From Cryptomeria japonica (lineage: Eukaryota > Streptophyta > Pinopsida > Cupressales > Cupressaceae): a stretch of DNA of 64,000 bases. Of the stretch, positions 1 to 11,041 are shown in pieces (position 1 is the first letter of the stretch; the number at the start of each line of letters is the position of its first letter). The notes under the pieces were generated by a model that saw only the letters and a list, made by a program, of their open reading frames with translations, was not told the origin of the DNA and did not search any database. The stretch lies in contig NW_026728918.1 in NCBI RefSeq assembly GCF_030272615.1, positions 124,001 through 188,000 of the forward strand, given 5' to 3'. A program made the position numbers and the translations under genes.

Positions 1-673
1 ATGGACTATAAATGTTTTCATTTCTTAGGTGGTAAAGGAAACCTTATTTTGATGTTTTTGAAACCTTATTTTGTTGGAGTGATCTTATTTTATTGATACA
101 AAATATATTATGATCAAAGTGTCCTATAGAAATTATCTTTCTTTGTAGTCATAATGATGAAGCTAACAATTGGTATGTGTCATGGTGTACTGACATTTCT
201 TTTTAGGGTGAACTTAAACAAGCTTTTATAGATAGATAGGTACCAAAAGAAATAAGAGAAAGAGAAAGATACTATGAAGGACGACGCGGATAAGAAGGAT
301 AACGATCGTCAGAAGAATAGAGAGAAGGAGAAGAAAATTGAGGAGGACGATGGAAAGCATGAGATGATGAGTACAAAGGAAAGACAAAGGGAAACATTTC
401 ATGAATTTGAGCTTCAAGGAAGGAAGATCTAAGTATTTAATTTAATGCATTTATTCAAAAGGAAAATGTTATTATTTCTATAATTCATACATGTAGTTAT
501 AAATTAATTTGCTAAAAAAAAGGCCAACCAACTATAAATAAAAGAAATAAAATCAAGGATAGTCAAATAAAGCGTAAAAATAAATCCAAAAGTGAAGCTC
601 TCTGTGGATAAATATGTTTTCTATTCAAATTATAATTCTTCAGATATAGATGGATTGGATCTATTTCTCTTAG
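1..673 (+). repeat. Left arm of a 672-bp inverted repeat
   Basis: This stretch is the reverse complement of 10370-11041, with roughly 85-90% identity by eye. Shared landmarks include the AAACAAGCTTTTATAG block near 217-231 and the run around 160-200. The match begins at base 1, so the arm may continue left of the window. Homology stops at CTTAG near 669-673. The arms lie about 9.7 kb apart and have no recognisable transposon ends, so this may be two copies of one dispersed repeat in opposite orientation. Confidence 0.8.
274..432 (+). CDS. Short Lys/Glu-rich ORF in the left repeat arm (unrecognised)
   Basis: This 52-codon frame starts with ATG at 274 and ends with TAA at 430. It is dominated by Lys, Glu, Asp and Arg, with a central EEDDGKHEMM stretch and a KERQRE motif. 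The mirror copy at 10559-10768 has the same reading frame with conserved charge, so this is probably a relic of a real coding exon carried in the repeat. The same frame is already open upstream but has a stop at about position 256. Charged low-complexity segments of this kind occur in splicing and RNA-helicase proteins, but I cannot assign one. Function unknown; probably not expressed. Confidence 0.3.
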   Translation: MKDDADKKDNDRQKNREKEKKIEEDDGKHEMMSTKERQRETFHEFELQGRKI

Positions 674-1369
674 ATTCTATAATGTAGACTTGTAAACTAA
701 TTTAGAGCCTTCAAAATGTATATCAAATTGAAACTTATCAAAGAAATCCATTTTAAATATTAAGTACATTCAAAGACTTTTAAGAATCATTAAAGATTTA
801 TTCAAAAGGGATAATGATTGAATCTTTTTCAATATTGGATATCTTATTCTTGACATTATTTTAAAAAATTTATTAGATCCTTTAATCAACTCTTGATTAT
901 AAATAATATCACCTAACACTATAATGAATCTCTACACCCATCAACATCCTTGTATCTTTATATAGTTCCTTATATAATGATTTCGTTATTAAGAATTTAT
1001 GTTTTCTTTTCTAATAATTACTCTACCAATCTCCTATTATTATGTGATTATTTATTGAAAAAGAGAGTGGTGGTTGTTGATCTTGATACAATTTAATGAA
1101 ATATTCAATGATATTATACCTTTCTTGAGATTGTTAGGGTAATTTTGTATTATTGGTTTTGATACTCCAAATTAAATAATATTGGTTATCTCCAATTGGT
1201 ATAATGAGTTAGCAAGATTGATATGAATGACATCAAGTGAGTGATATGTCAATATTGTACACGTGATAAGTAGTGTTAGACTTAAAAGTTCCTAGACATG
1301 TGTCATTACTTAATTTAGAACCATAAAATATTATCATGGAAACCCTTTCATAAAGAAAAAAAAAATCTT
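674..1369. other. AT-rich stretch without a recognisable gene
   Basis: No ORF of note. Around 880-1000 there is weak similarity, about 65% by eye, to 63250-63370 in direct orientation, beginning with a shared TTAATCAACTCTTG. It is probably an old duplicated repeat. Confidence 0.5.
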
Positions 1370-1450
1370 AGTCTCACTAATAAGATATTTTTATTGATGT
1401 AAAGAATCATGGAAGTCTCAAAATTATTAATGTGTAATAATGATGTAAAG
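1370..1450 (-). repeat. Fragment of the 51883/60356-type LTR
   Basis: About 75 bp match 62465-62530 directly, and therefore 52130-52195 in inverted orientation. The shared core is around CTCAAAATTATTAATGTG. The fragment directly adjoins the peptide-gene relic that follows it. Confidence 0.6.
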
Positions 1451-1545
1451 CAACACTCACTCTCAAAGCCACAAGGCATTGAAACCTTTCTCACCCATTC
1501 AATTATCACCACAAACATTAAGAGTACCTTCGGTGGTGCATTATT
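1451..1545 (-). pseudogene. Relic of a signal-peptide exon related to the cysteine-rich peptide gene at 56885-57106
   Basis: On the minus strand about 46 bp here align with the hydrophobic signal-peptide segment of the gene at 56885-57106, with about 7 mismatches by eye. The translation reads LLMFVVIIEWVRKVS where the intact gene has LLMLVVIFEGLRMVS, so frame and hydrophobicity are kept. A Cys follows at the right place, but the later cysteine pattern is lost and LTR-derived sequence takes over. It is a truncated paralog rather than a working gene. The short length leaves some room for chance. Confidence 0.5.
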
Positions 1546-1599
1546 TTGGGTAATAAATTGGTTTCATGGGCAACTAGGCCATCATAAGAAATTGAGATT

Positions 1600-2300
1600 T
1601 CTCGCTCCTCCTTGTACCTCCCACCTCTTATCTTGCCCTTGTCCTTCCTCTTAATTTTCTTCTTCATGTTCCTCCTCGGTGTCCCTCTTTCTCTTTGTTC
1701 CTCCTTTCATCTCCATTCCTTGGCCCCCACTCCTCCTCTTCCTATTGGGTTTTTTGCGATTGTAGGTTGTTGTATTTATGTGCTTTTGTTATTGGTTGAT
1801 ATTATTTTTTTTGTATTTTGTTTGTGTGCGTGCATGTGTGTATATTTAGGAGTATGCATTGGCATGTATGTATTTGCTTGTTCTTTTTATTCTTGCTTTT
1901 ATATATATTGGTTTTCTCTTATGTGCTTGTGATTGGTCATTTTTTTGTGTTTTCATATTATTGGTTTTCTTTCTTTTTATATTTTGGTTTTTTATTTTTT
2001 TCTTTTTTTTTTCTTTTTTTATTTTAGTTTTAGTTTTTATTTTTTTTAGATATTTTAGTTGTTTTTCTTGTAGTGGCCTTGTGTTTTTATTCATTTTGTT
2101 TTGTCTCTTTTTGGGTGCTATTTTAATTCCATTTTTTCCATTTTGTGTGTCCTCTTGGTTTTTGTGTCTCTTTCCTTGTGGCTTCTCTTTCATATTTTTT
2201 AATCTACTAGGTCTGCTATCATTTTCTCATATTTTTCTATCTTATTCTCTTACTTGCTCATTTGCCTTGATGATGGATCATGGTGTTTGATCTGAAACAT
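1600..2300 (+). other. T-rich low-complexity tract
   Basis: Long runs of T with interspersed C and G dominate, especially 1880-2100. The Phe/Leu/Ile-rich frames on the plus strand and Lys-rich frames on the minus strand are consequences of this composition. No gene is supported. Confidence 0.7.
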
Positions 2301-2385
2301 TGGCAACGTAAAAATTAACACAGATGAATCCAAAATATTTATAAACATATCGATATGGACTATGGAAACTTCATGAATTCAATAG

Positions 2386-3400
2386 AAACGAGAGTTCAAC
2401 AGAAATTATAGCAACAGGGGTATACCCTGGATTAAACTATGCAACAAAAACCTAAAAGATAAGGGCCAAATTATGTGCCCTTGTCATACAAATGACCTTC
2501 TCCCAGTCGTCATAGAGTAATTTGAAGAGATCCCCGCCACTTTCCTATTATTCTCATCATCAGCTATAATGTTGCAAAGAAGGGAGAGTGTCAAAGTTGA
2601 ACTGTGTAGGACCCTGATGCAAAACTTGTTGATTCTAACCTGTTGTTTGTCTCTTAATTCCACCCTATTGTTGATAACTAATTTTCTCTTTAAGTTTTTT
2701 GATTTCTTGGTCTATGTCAGGTCTACAGATGTCAAGGTTTTGTAGCTCCTCCTTTAAAATCAATGGGTTTTGTATTCCCCTCATCCTTAGGGTCCCCATC
2801 CTTATATTTTTCCTTTTTGGACTTAACCTTCCTCTATTTTCCAGTTACTTTCAGGAGTTCTACATCATTCTTTAGGATCTCAAGGTGACAGGGTGGCCCT
2901 GGTTTGATTCCCTCAATGGTATTGGCCAGATTTACATTCATTTGTGTCTCCAAAAGTTTAGGGGATTCAAGTCCCATTAAGGGGTCAGGGTCCACCAAAC
3001 CAGCAAATTCCGTGTTGGTAGGAGGGTTCTCTTATGATTTGGGATTATTAGTAATATTCCCCTTGTCACCCCTCTCCATGTATTCTTTAGTGGTCATGTG
3101 ATTGTAGGCCTCCACCTTCTCATCCATAGAGCCCTTAGAGGCCAATCTACGAGATGTTCATCTACCAATATTATTACCAATGGGATCATCCTCTTTGGAC
3201 CCTTTAGAGTTGTAGTTAAATCTACAATAATTTTTTTTCTCTTTCCATCCTTTCCTTTTCTTTTGGAGCCTGAAGAAATATTTTCCCATCCCAAAGTGGA
3301 TGGACAGGAAGGAGGGATTACTTAAATGATGGTGATAGAAGATGAAGGTACCACATAGGAGGCGAAAGCCTCACTAGAAACATGAAAAAATATAGGGCTA
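2386..3400 (-). repeat. Direct repeat copy A of a retroelement ORF fragment
   Basis: This matches 5552-6545 in the same orientation, starting at the shared GAGAGTTCAACAGAAATTA and running through GCCAAATTATGTGCCC. On the minus strand both copies encode related fragments containing MDEK/MDKKEEA, TTKEDMEGGD and a MNVNL segment, each with several stops. The protein is a decayed retroelement ORF of a type common in conifer repeats (family inference). It is not RT or integrase. Confidence 0.7.
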
Positions 3401-3771
3401 AAACTAGAAGCATAAGCCACCAAAGAGAGGGAAGCCAGAAGGGACAACTGAACCAACATTATGTTCCTAGGAGGGTACAGAGATAGATGGTAGTCGTATA
3501 GCATATATTTTAATCCCTTGTAAAGGGAAATGGGGGGTTTACCTTCATTTTGGGGGTCAAGGGCATCTTTTATGGAAGTTTCCATAGAATGGAGAAAATA
3601 AAATAGCAAACAGTGTAACTTATTGTTTCTAAAATAGTTAAGAAGAGACAGGTGATAATAGTAAAAGATTTTATGGCGGTCTTCCAAAGTAAAATATTTC
3701 ATGATAAGAAGACACAACACTACTCGGGGGTATTTGAGATCCTCCCAATTGATTCCACCTCGGATTTTCAT
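3094..3771 (-). pseudogene. Retroelement ORF fragment (gag/ORF1-like, unclassified)
   Basis: A 149-codon open frame at 3322-3771 is followed by a shorter one at 3094-3294 containing SSGSKRKGKDGKRKK. The first contains a helical stretch, KYFTLEDRHKIFYYYHLSLL, then a Ser/Ala-rich linker and a basic segment. The layout of structured head, Ser/Pro-rich linker and basic tail resembles a nucleic-acid-binding ORF1 or gag-like protein. I infer a retroelement origin because the 3' half lies inside a dispersed repeat whose second copy is at 5552-6545. No catalytic domain is visible. Stops and frameshifts make it non-functional. Confidence 0.45.
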
Positions 3772-4699
3772 CAGGATTTACTTCCCTCTGAAAAATCTTC
3801 TTAGACCTTCACTATTGGTCGTATGGCTTCTACGTTTCCACCTTCATCCCTCAAGGGAAAGTCCTTTGGCCTTTGCAATGACTTCCTCAGTGACTTCAAA
3901 AGAAATTACACCCACTACAACTCGCCTATTATTCAATGAGGTAAAAAATTTAATAGAAAGTTTTTCATCATGCCCCTTAAGGCATTCCATAAAATCGACC
4001 ACTCCTACCTTAGTGCAATAGTTCCATATGACAACATCCTCTTGAAGTCCTCTAGATTATTCGACTCATATTGAACCCTATCACCTCTCATTTCCACCTC
4101 TTTAGAGAAGATAGACAAATTTTTCTCCTTAAATTTTAGCATGGAAACAAAAAAAGTATAGCAATGTCTTGTAGAAATAAAATTTTCATTTCCATAAAAG
4201 AATATGGCATAAAGTAATCCTTTGATGAAATAATTGCCACTATAATTTGCCAGTCTAGGAGAAGCTTGCAAAGAATACTCCTAGCCAGCTGAAGTGATGT
4301 TAAGGAAAATGACTATTGCCATCTAAGTGTCGGAACAATGTGAAAACACATCATTTTCCAAGCTTCCGCCTTTTAAAAATCTTTAACATGCCCTCCAACG
4401 ACATGATCCTCCATACGGCCCTTATAGTCACACAAGTGAATTACATCATCATGAGGTTCAAAAGGCATTGCCAAAAAATGAGTGAAAAACATTTTATGGC
4501 ATGCATGGAAGTCCACCTTAGACAATCATTTGTACCACTATGCTCGAGGCTACAATTATTTGAATTCAAAAAATCCCTCATCCACCCCTCAAAGGCAGTA
4601 TAGTGGGAATGAGGGAAAGCCTTGATAGATTTTATGTTGATTAGAAGTACTATTATTAGTCTCTATTTAATAAGGAGTTTGATAAAGGGGGGAAAGGAG
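3772..4699 (-). other. Unrecognised stretch between retroelement relics
   Basis: A minus-strand frame of 88 codons at 4005-4271 and a plus-strand one at 4316-4603 are open, but neither shows a motif I recognise. The minus-strand frame lies in the same orientation as both flanking relics and may be a diverged part of the same retroelement. Confidence 0.35.
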
Positions 4700-5110
4700 T
4701 TACTAATTCCCTAACATCTCAGTCCCTGCAAATTAAGACCAAGGGCCGCTATGGCATCCACCACATAGTTACCTTCCCTATAGGTATGGTTAGTAGGAAG
4801 GAGTCAAAGGAAGATAAAAGTTTGCACATGCCTCTAATGATACCGTCAATACACAAATTTATTCTATTTAGCCCTTGGATAGAATCAATTATTAGCTTTG
4901 AGTCACTTTCAATGGAAAATGTCTTGATCCCAATGGAAACAGGAATGGAAAGGCCCCAAAGCAAAGCCATAGCTTCAACTTGATTGAAAGAATGTCCATT
5001 CAAATTAACTGCATAAGTTGCGACAAACTCTCTAGTATGAGTTGTTAGTATTTCACCTACATCTACCAAGCCATGTTGAGTACCATCATCAAAATTAAAT
5101 TTTGTATAGC
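4700..5110 (-). pseudogene. LINE RNase H domain relic
   Basis: The minus-strand translation resembles the C-terminal RNase H of plant LINE ORF2. It shows KFNFDDGTQHG (first strand with the acidic residue), NQVEAMALLWGL (helix with the catalytic Glu), then ESDSKLIIDSI (GDS-type second Asp) and YREGNYVVDAIA (last acidic position). The longest open piece is 4749-5069; the last motif sits just downstream in another frame, so at least one frameshift is present. RNase H would degrade the RNA template after target-primed reverse transcription. No reverse transcriptase remains attached, so this is a fragment. Confidence 0.65.
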
Positions 5111-5335
5111 CTAACTAGGTGAAAATTTCACCCCTAATAAAAGCCATTTTCTTCAATCCCCTAGTTATTTCTGACTAAAATCTACTGCACAAAAAATGGC
5201 ATGAAAGAAATAGAATTTTTAGCTCCCATGGTTGACTCCAAATTATTTAGTCTTCAAATACTAGATTCAACATGGGGGGCTCAAATAAGACTTGCATATA
5301 TCTCCATATATTGTTATTGTGTGTATCTACGATGA

Positions 5336-5530
5336 AAGTATATGAAGATCAATAGCACATTAACATCAAAAAACCAAATGAGAGTTCAAATGAAATATGA
5401 GCATTGTTTTGTAGCTTTTTTTAATTCAAAACGTCGCGATATCTAAGGTGATAACCCTTAAATTAGTCTATGATGATCAATATCACATTAACGGCAAAAA
5501 ACCAAATGAGAGTTCAAATGAAAGTCTGCA
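5336..5530. repeat. Two copies of a 50-bp direct repeat
   Basis: The block around AAACCAAATGAGAGTTCAAA occurs at about 5349-5398 and again at about 5474-5523, immediately before the GAGAGTTCAACAG start of repeat copy B. This looks like local slippage at the edge of the larger repeat. Confidence 0.6.
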
Positions 5531-5551
5531 AAAAAATCAGAAATGAGAGTT

Positions 5552-6545
5552 CAACAGAAATTACATCAACTGGGGCATACCCCGAATTAAACTATGTAAC
5601 ATAATCTTAAAAACTAAGGGGCCAAATTATGTGCCCCTGTCATACTTAAGATCCTTCTCCTAGTCGTTGAAGAGGAATTTCAAGAGATCTCTGGCCGCTT
5701 GCCTATCATTCTTGTCATCAGTTGTTTTGTCGTGAAGAAGGGAGAGTGTCAAAGCTTAACTATGCAAGACCTTGATGTAGAACTTATTGATACTAACCTA
5801 TTATTTGTCTCTTATGTCTAGTCTGTTATTGATATCTCTAATTTCCTATTTTAGTTTACAGATTTTTTCTCCATATCGGGATTGTGGATGTTGCGGTTCT
5901 GTATCTCCTTCATGGAATCAGTAGTTTTGTATTGCCCTCATCCTTGGGGTCCTAATCCTTATCTTTTTTTCTTTTTGGACTTAACCTTCCTCTATTTACC
6001 AATTCCTTCTGGGAGTTTCACATCATTCTTCAAGATCTCAGGGTGAGAGGGCGGCCCTGAGTCTAGTCCCTCAATGATATTGTCCAAATTCACATTCATT
6101 TAAGTCTCAAAAAGTTGACGGGAGTTGGGTCCCATTAAGCGGCCTGAGTCCACTAGACTAGCAAAGTCCATGCTAGCAGCAAGGTTCTCTTCTTCTTTGG
6201 GGCTATTAACAATCTTCCCCTCATCACCCCCCTCCATATCTTCTTTAGTGGTTGTGTGAATGCAAGCCTCCTCCTTCTTATCCATAAACCCCTAAGAGGC
6301 CAATCTACAAGATGTTCATCTACCAATAGTATCATCAATGGGGTCATCCTCTTCGAACCTTTCAGAATTGGAGTTATCTATAATTAAAAAATTTCACTTT
6401 CTAGCCTTGCCTTTACTTTTGGAGCCCGAAGAAATCTTATCCCATCCCAAAGTAGATGGGCGAGAAGGAGGGTTTACTTCAATGATGGTGACAGAAGCTG
6501 AAGGCACCATAGGGAGGTGAAAGCCTCACTAGAAAGATGAAAAAT
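5552..6545 (-). repeat. Direct repeat copy B of the retroelement ORF fragment
   Basis: Second copy of 2386-3400. On the minus strand it carries a 61-codon frame (6100-6285) with TTKEDMEGGDEGK and FASLVDSGRLMGP, homologous to the frame in copy A. Divergence is substantial, about 15-20% by eye, so the duplication is old. The two copies are separated by about 2.2 kb that includes the LINE RNase H relic. Confidence 0.7.
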
Positions 6546-6734
6546 ATGTGGTTGTTGTGGGCCCCTCCCTACATGTCTTGCTTCTTGTTCTAAGTTTTCA
6601 TTGGCAAATGTTCTTATTCCCATTCAAATAGTTCCATTAACTTTCTAATTCAAATTCTCTTCCTACCCAAAACTTCTTTGGAGACATGTGATCACATAAA
6701 AAGGAACAAGGTACCCATCTATTTTCTAGTGTAT

Positions 6735-7110
6735 TCATGGCCTATGCCAGAATGGTAGCTTTGGAGCAGGGTATGAACATCCATCAAAGCATATTGGAAG
6801 GGGAATTATATCAGATATTACAGTTCAAAATGCTCTTGTAGAAGCATAGACAGGGCATCTAAACCATTTGATCAGTTGTGTCAAAGAAATATGATCTCAT
6901 GAAATGCTACGATCGCAAGATATGCACAAAATACATTTGTAAAGGATTTAGAAACCTTCAGCCAAATGCGATTGGCAGGTGTAAATCTAGACTTTGTAAC
7001 CTTTACCAGTGTCCTTCCAACATGTGCCAAAATGGGATCTTTGGAACAAGGCATGGACATGCAAAGCCAAATCAACTTCATAGAAAACAGACCACAAAAG
7101 TTGACGTTGT
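6735..7110 (+). pseudogene. PPR protein pseudogene fragment
   Basis: Pentatricopeptide repeat sequence is recognisable across frames: YARMVALEQGMNIHQSI, then SDITVQNALVE one frame over, then FDQLCQRNMIS followed by NATIARYAQNTFVKD, and LAGVNLDFVTFTSVLPTCAK with MGSLEQGMDM. These correspond to two to three consecutive 35-residue repeats of a PLS-type PPR protein, a family that binds organelle RNA. At least one frameshift near 6800, a TAG near 6846 and a Trp-to-TGA change near 6897 break it. No flanking PPR array exists, so it is an isolated fragment, probably moved by a transposable element. Confidence 0.8.
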
Positions 7111-7784
7111 TCCTCCTTGGCTCAAGTTTGGTTTTGATGAAATTCCAACTATAAAAGTTCATTATTTTTCCTTCATTCTTTTCATGTTTGGTCATTTAAA
7201 TTGTGAAAAAAAAAGCCTTGTTTGATACTCTGCAATCTCTTTCGAAAGAGAGATTAAATAGTTTAAAATTAATGAAAAATAAGCCTTGTTTAATAGTTCA
7301 AATTTATCCATGGCCTCACTTATCTTGGATACTCATTGAAAAGGGATAAAACAAACAATATATGGAATCCAGCTGCAGCAGTTTCATTATATGGTTCATT
7401 TTGCTTTATCATGGTATTCATAATCTCTTTTTAAATAGATGGTTTCATACCATTGATGGGGATGACCAAAGATTGGATATTTCTCAACAAGACAAACTAC
7501 CAAAATAGATGGATTCATATGCAATCTGGATTCAATTGCTATAGGCTCACCCACAAATTTTACATCATCTATAACCTTCCTTTTTATTGATCTATAAATT
7601 GTATATTTAAATAGATTTTTTTACTATAACCTTCTCAACTGTAATTATTCGTAGACAAGCGTCTTTCAAGTAGAATAAGGATTGGACGTGGCATTTGCAT
7701 AAAAAAGAATAAAATGTATAACTGTTTCCATTGGTCTAGTTTACTATTTTTAGTTCTACTTTACTATTTGTATTATATATCATA
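7111..7784. other. No recognisable feature
   Basis: AT-rich intergenic sequence. No coding motif, RNA gene or repeat boundary was seen. Confidence 0.5.
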
Positions 7785-8335
7785 ATAGAAAATGTGTATA
7801 CAATTGATAAAATTTAATAGGTAGATTTGAATTTATCATTTTTAATTTGTATGTTGGAAATTATTATTCATTGTGTTTTATAAATAGATTTTTTAATTGT
7901 TTAGTGTGATTTATTTTTTGATCATTTAAACTAATGCTAATTTTAAATTGTTTGTCAAATTATAATATATTTTTCATTATTTTTTAATACAATGTTTTAA
8001 TTACATAAAAACTTTTTAAACACCTTAATATATTTTTCTTAATTAATATTATAGCCAAACCCTAAAGGATCTACCTTTTCCAAAACTCTATGCTAAGAGC
8101 CTCAATGTAATCTAGTAAAGAAATCACTAAGCATTTTAAGGTCCAACATTCCAAGACAAGAATTATAGATTAGCAGAGCTATAATAAGTCCCCAATGCAT
8201 GGCATGTGATCATTCCTATCTCTAGATGACATGCCTATTAAATTTAGGCCAATCCCATCAAACTGGCCATTATTCCCTCCTAATGACCTGTATTATATAG
8301 AGAATTTAAGTTTAAGTGATGATCTTGCGACCTAT
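7785..8335 (+). repeat. Diverged tandem repeat, copy 1
   Basis: This aligns with 8562-9170 through shared blocks such as AAATGTGTATA, the AAACCCTAAAGGAT region near 8057 and GCATGGCATGTGAT near 8200. Identity is roughly 70-75% by eye, so the duplication is old. No ORF is shared. Confidence 0.65.
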
Positions 8336-8561
8336 TACTTTTTGCTTGCCTTGTGAAACTAAGTCCACTAGATGTAATTAAATATAGAACAAGCAGTTGT
8401 AAGGGCCTTTTTCTTGGTTAGGAAGAATAAGTGACATGGGTCTCTTTATTGATCATACTCATCAAAGATGAATCTTGATATATCTTAATATTGAGGATAA
8501 ATTGGAACTACTTCCATATATGTATCTCTATCATATGGGATAAAATTATTCTTTTATCAAC

Positions 8562-9170
8562 CCAAAAATGTGTATATAATTATTAAATCTAATATGTATT
8601 GGTTAAGATTTGAATATATTATTTATAATTTATATGTTAGGTTTATTGTTCGGTTATTGGTTTATTTTGTGGTTGGTATTTATATTTTTCAAGTGTGGTT
8701 CAATTTTCTAACAATTTGGACTACTGGTTATTTTAATTTCTTCACCAAGTTATAGCATTTTATTTCATTATTTTTCAATTTCACGCTCTAACTACATTAA
8801 AAATTTGTACTCATCTTGATACATTTTTATCTTTACTAATATTCTAGTTAAACACTAAAGGATAAAACTCTCCCAAAACTGAATGTTAAGAGATTAAATG
8901 TAATCTCTAAAGGAGTGTATTATATTGATAGCAATAGTGTTTCATCTAAATAAAATATAATTGCTAAGTATTTTAAGGCTCAACAATCCAAGACAATAAG
9001 CATAGATTCTTTTAGATATGACAAGTCCCTAAATGCATGGCATGTGATTCTTCCCATCTATATATGATATGGCTCTAAATTTAGACCATTCCCATCAATC
9101 AATACGATGGTTATTTTTCCTTATTAATGGTATGCATTATATCTAGATAATTCGAGTATATAATAAGCTT
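8562..9170 (+). repeat. Diverged tandem repeat, copy 2
   Basis: Second copy of the unit at 7785-8335, with the same order of conserved blocks (AAATGTGTATA, AAACACTAAAGGAT, GCATGGCATGTGATTC). Several indels have made it longer. Origin unknown. Confidence 0.65.
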
Positions 9171-9728
9171 GGGATTGTCATTCTTTTTCTTCATATTTTC
9201 ATTCTAATATCTAATATATCCCTAAATAGAATAGGACCATAAGGTAGTTTAATACCACCAAATTCCCTTTAAAAGAATCTAATCTACACTATATCTCCAA
9301 GATTTATTAGTACACGTCATACTCATCATCTAATCTAATAAATTATATAAGTTTTTTACATGGCTTAAGGGATGTGTGTCAATGTTGGCATCTCTATCCA
9401 CCTATTAAACTATAATATAATCTTTATAGATGCATTACATTCCATCTCTCTTTTACATGTTTCAACTATCAAACATGGGAGGAAATCAATAATAATACCA
9501 CTTGAATTTATTACCAGTATGATGAAATTTCCTATTATAAAACCATCCATAGGTGATCTTTGTAATATTTTTACCTTGACGATAGAAAGATCTAGGGCTT
9601 GATCATTATCTTAACCTCTAATTTATTATATTATTTGTGTAGTTATTCTTTCTAATCGCCTTAAATTTATCCACTAAGTTTCTATTCGATGTCAATATTT
9701 TTTGTAGGTCTATGTTGATTCTACGTTT
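9171..9728. other. No recognisable feature
   Basis: AT-rich sequence. The 76-codon frame at 9372-9602 has no recognisable motif. Confidence 0.4.
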
Positions 9729-9960
9729 TGATTAAAGGGGAAATTTTGGTTTTACAGGGATCAAAAACACAAAGTCAACAAAAGAACAATCTTAAACAAC
9801 AACCACTCGAGGCCTAGCAACCAAACAGATGCCAACTATCCCACAAAAAACTAGGGCAAAGCAACCCCATAACAAAATACTAGACAAAGCACCTAAATAA
9901 AACTATAGTAATTTTCCCAATTTATCATTCTTCTGGATGATCTCTTCATTGATAATCATA
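9729..9960 (-). mobile_element. LINE-like 3' end fragment
   Basis: Read on the minus strand the sequence ends in a ...CCCTGTAAAACC... block followed by TTAATCAAAA at 9729-9738. The same tail (GGTCCCTGTAAAACCC, then TTAATAAAAA) ends the fragment at 63380-63680, and a related tail (CCCTTAATCAAAAAC) occurs in both inverted arms near 52220 and 62415. A shared, A-rich 3' end with variable 5' truncation fits a non-LTR element. No ORF2 is attached. Confidence 0.4.
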
Positions 9961-10369
9961 AATTTTTTAATGATCTCTTGATTGATTCTATGTTGATCCA
10001 TAGTGATTTATTTAATTATCCTATTTAGTATCATGCCTCTATGTTGGTTTCTTATATGACTCTTTCACCTCAAAATCATGTGGATGTTTATACATTGTAC
10101 CTTTTATATGTCTACAACCCTATTTAATTCATCATCATTTTTTGCAACTTATTTTGTTAGCTCGTGAAGGGAAATATTTTTCAATCTTTATTTTTATATG
10201 ATTCTTTGGTGTACTCTTCATTATGTTCTTTAAATTTCTCTACCTTGAATTTTATTTTTTGTTTATTGTGTAATATCCTACAATATAGTTTTTATTTTCT
10301 TCTATACCAAATCTTCATGAACTTATACACATTAATTTATGTTGTCCTAATGATTCTAACCAAGTATAT
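9961..10369. other. No recognisable feature
   Basis: AT-rich spacer before the right arm of the inverted repeat. No coding or RNA motif was seen. Confidence 0.45.
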
Positions 10370-11041
10370 CTAAGATAAATAGATCCAATCCATCAATATC
10401 TAAAGAATTATAATTTAAATATAAAACATATTTATCCATAGAGAGCTTCACTTTTGGATTTTTTCTTACCCATTATTTGACTATCCTTGATTTTGTTTCT
10501 TTTATTTATAGTTGGTTGGCCTTTTTTTTGTAAATTAATTTATAACTACTTGTAGGAATTATAAAAATAATAAAATTTTCCTTTTGAATAAATGCATTAA
10601 ATTAAATAATTGTATCTTCCTTCTTTGAAGCTCAGATTCTTGAAATGTCGCCCTTTGCCTTTCCTTCCTACTCATCATCTCATGCTTTCCATCATCCTCC
10701 TCATTTTCCTTCTCCTTCTCCATATTCTTCGGATGATCATTATCCTTCTTATCCTCCTCCTCCTTCATAGTATCTTTCTCTTTCGCTTATTTCTTTTGGT
10801 ACCTATCTATCTATAAAAGCTTGTTTAAGTTCATCCTAAAAATAAATGTCAGTACACCATGACACATACCAATTGTTAGCTTCATCATTATGACTACAAG
10901 GAAAGATAATTTCCATAGGACACATTGATCATAATATATTTTATATCAATAAAATAAGATCACTTCAACAAAATAAAGTTTCAAAAACATCAAAATAAGG
11001 TTTCCTTTACCACCTAAGAAATAAAAACATTTATAGTCCAT
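10370..11041 (-). repeat. Right arm of the 672-bp inverted repeat
   Basis: Reverse complement of 1-673. Left and right arms differ by scattered substitutions and very small indels. The sequence beyond 11041 cannot be compared because the left arm begins at the window edge. Confidence 0.8.
10559..10768 (-). CDS. Short Lys/Glu-rich ORF in the right repeat arm (unrecognised)
   Basis: A 69-codon frame starts at 10768 and contains MKEEEDKKDNDHP, ENEEDDGKHEMM and RKERQRATF. It is the counterpart of 274-432 and runs 17 codons longer because the left copy has a stop after its GRKI. Conservation of frame and charge between the two arms suggests that the ancestor was coding. It shows no signal peptide, no membrane segment and no known motif. 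The opposite-strand hydrophobic frame at 10610-10816 is its shadow. Confidence 0.3.
   Translation of the reverse strand: MKEEEDKKDNDHPKNMEKEKENEEDDGKHEMMSRKERQRATFQESELQRRKIQLFNLMHLFKRKILLFL

Noticed and set aside
226-417. Hydrophobic 63-codon ORF (and its mirror at 10610-10816)
   Set aside because: It is the antisense shadow of the Lys/Glu-rich frame; Leu/Ile/Phe codons are the complement of Lys/Glu codons.
1612-2290. Several overlapping Phe/Leu-rich ORFs of 60-143 codons
   Set aside because: They follow from a T-rich low-complexity tract; frames on both strands are open for the same reason and no motif or start context supports a membrane protein.
6735-7110. Functional PPR gene
   Set aside because: Frameshift, two stops and no neighbouring repeats; only a fragment of two to three repeats remains.
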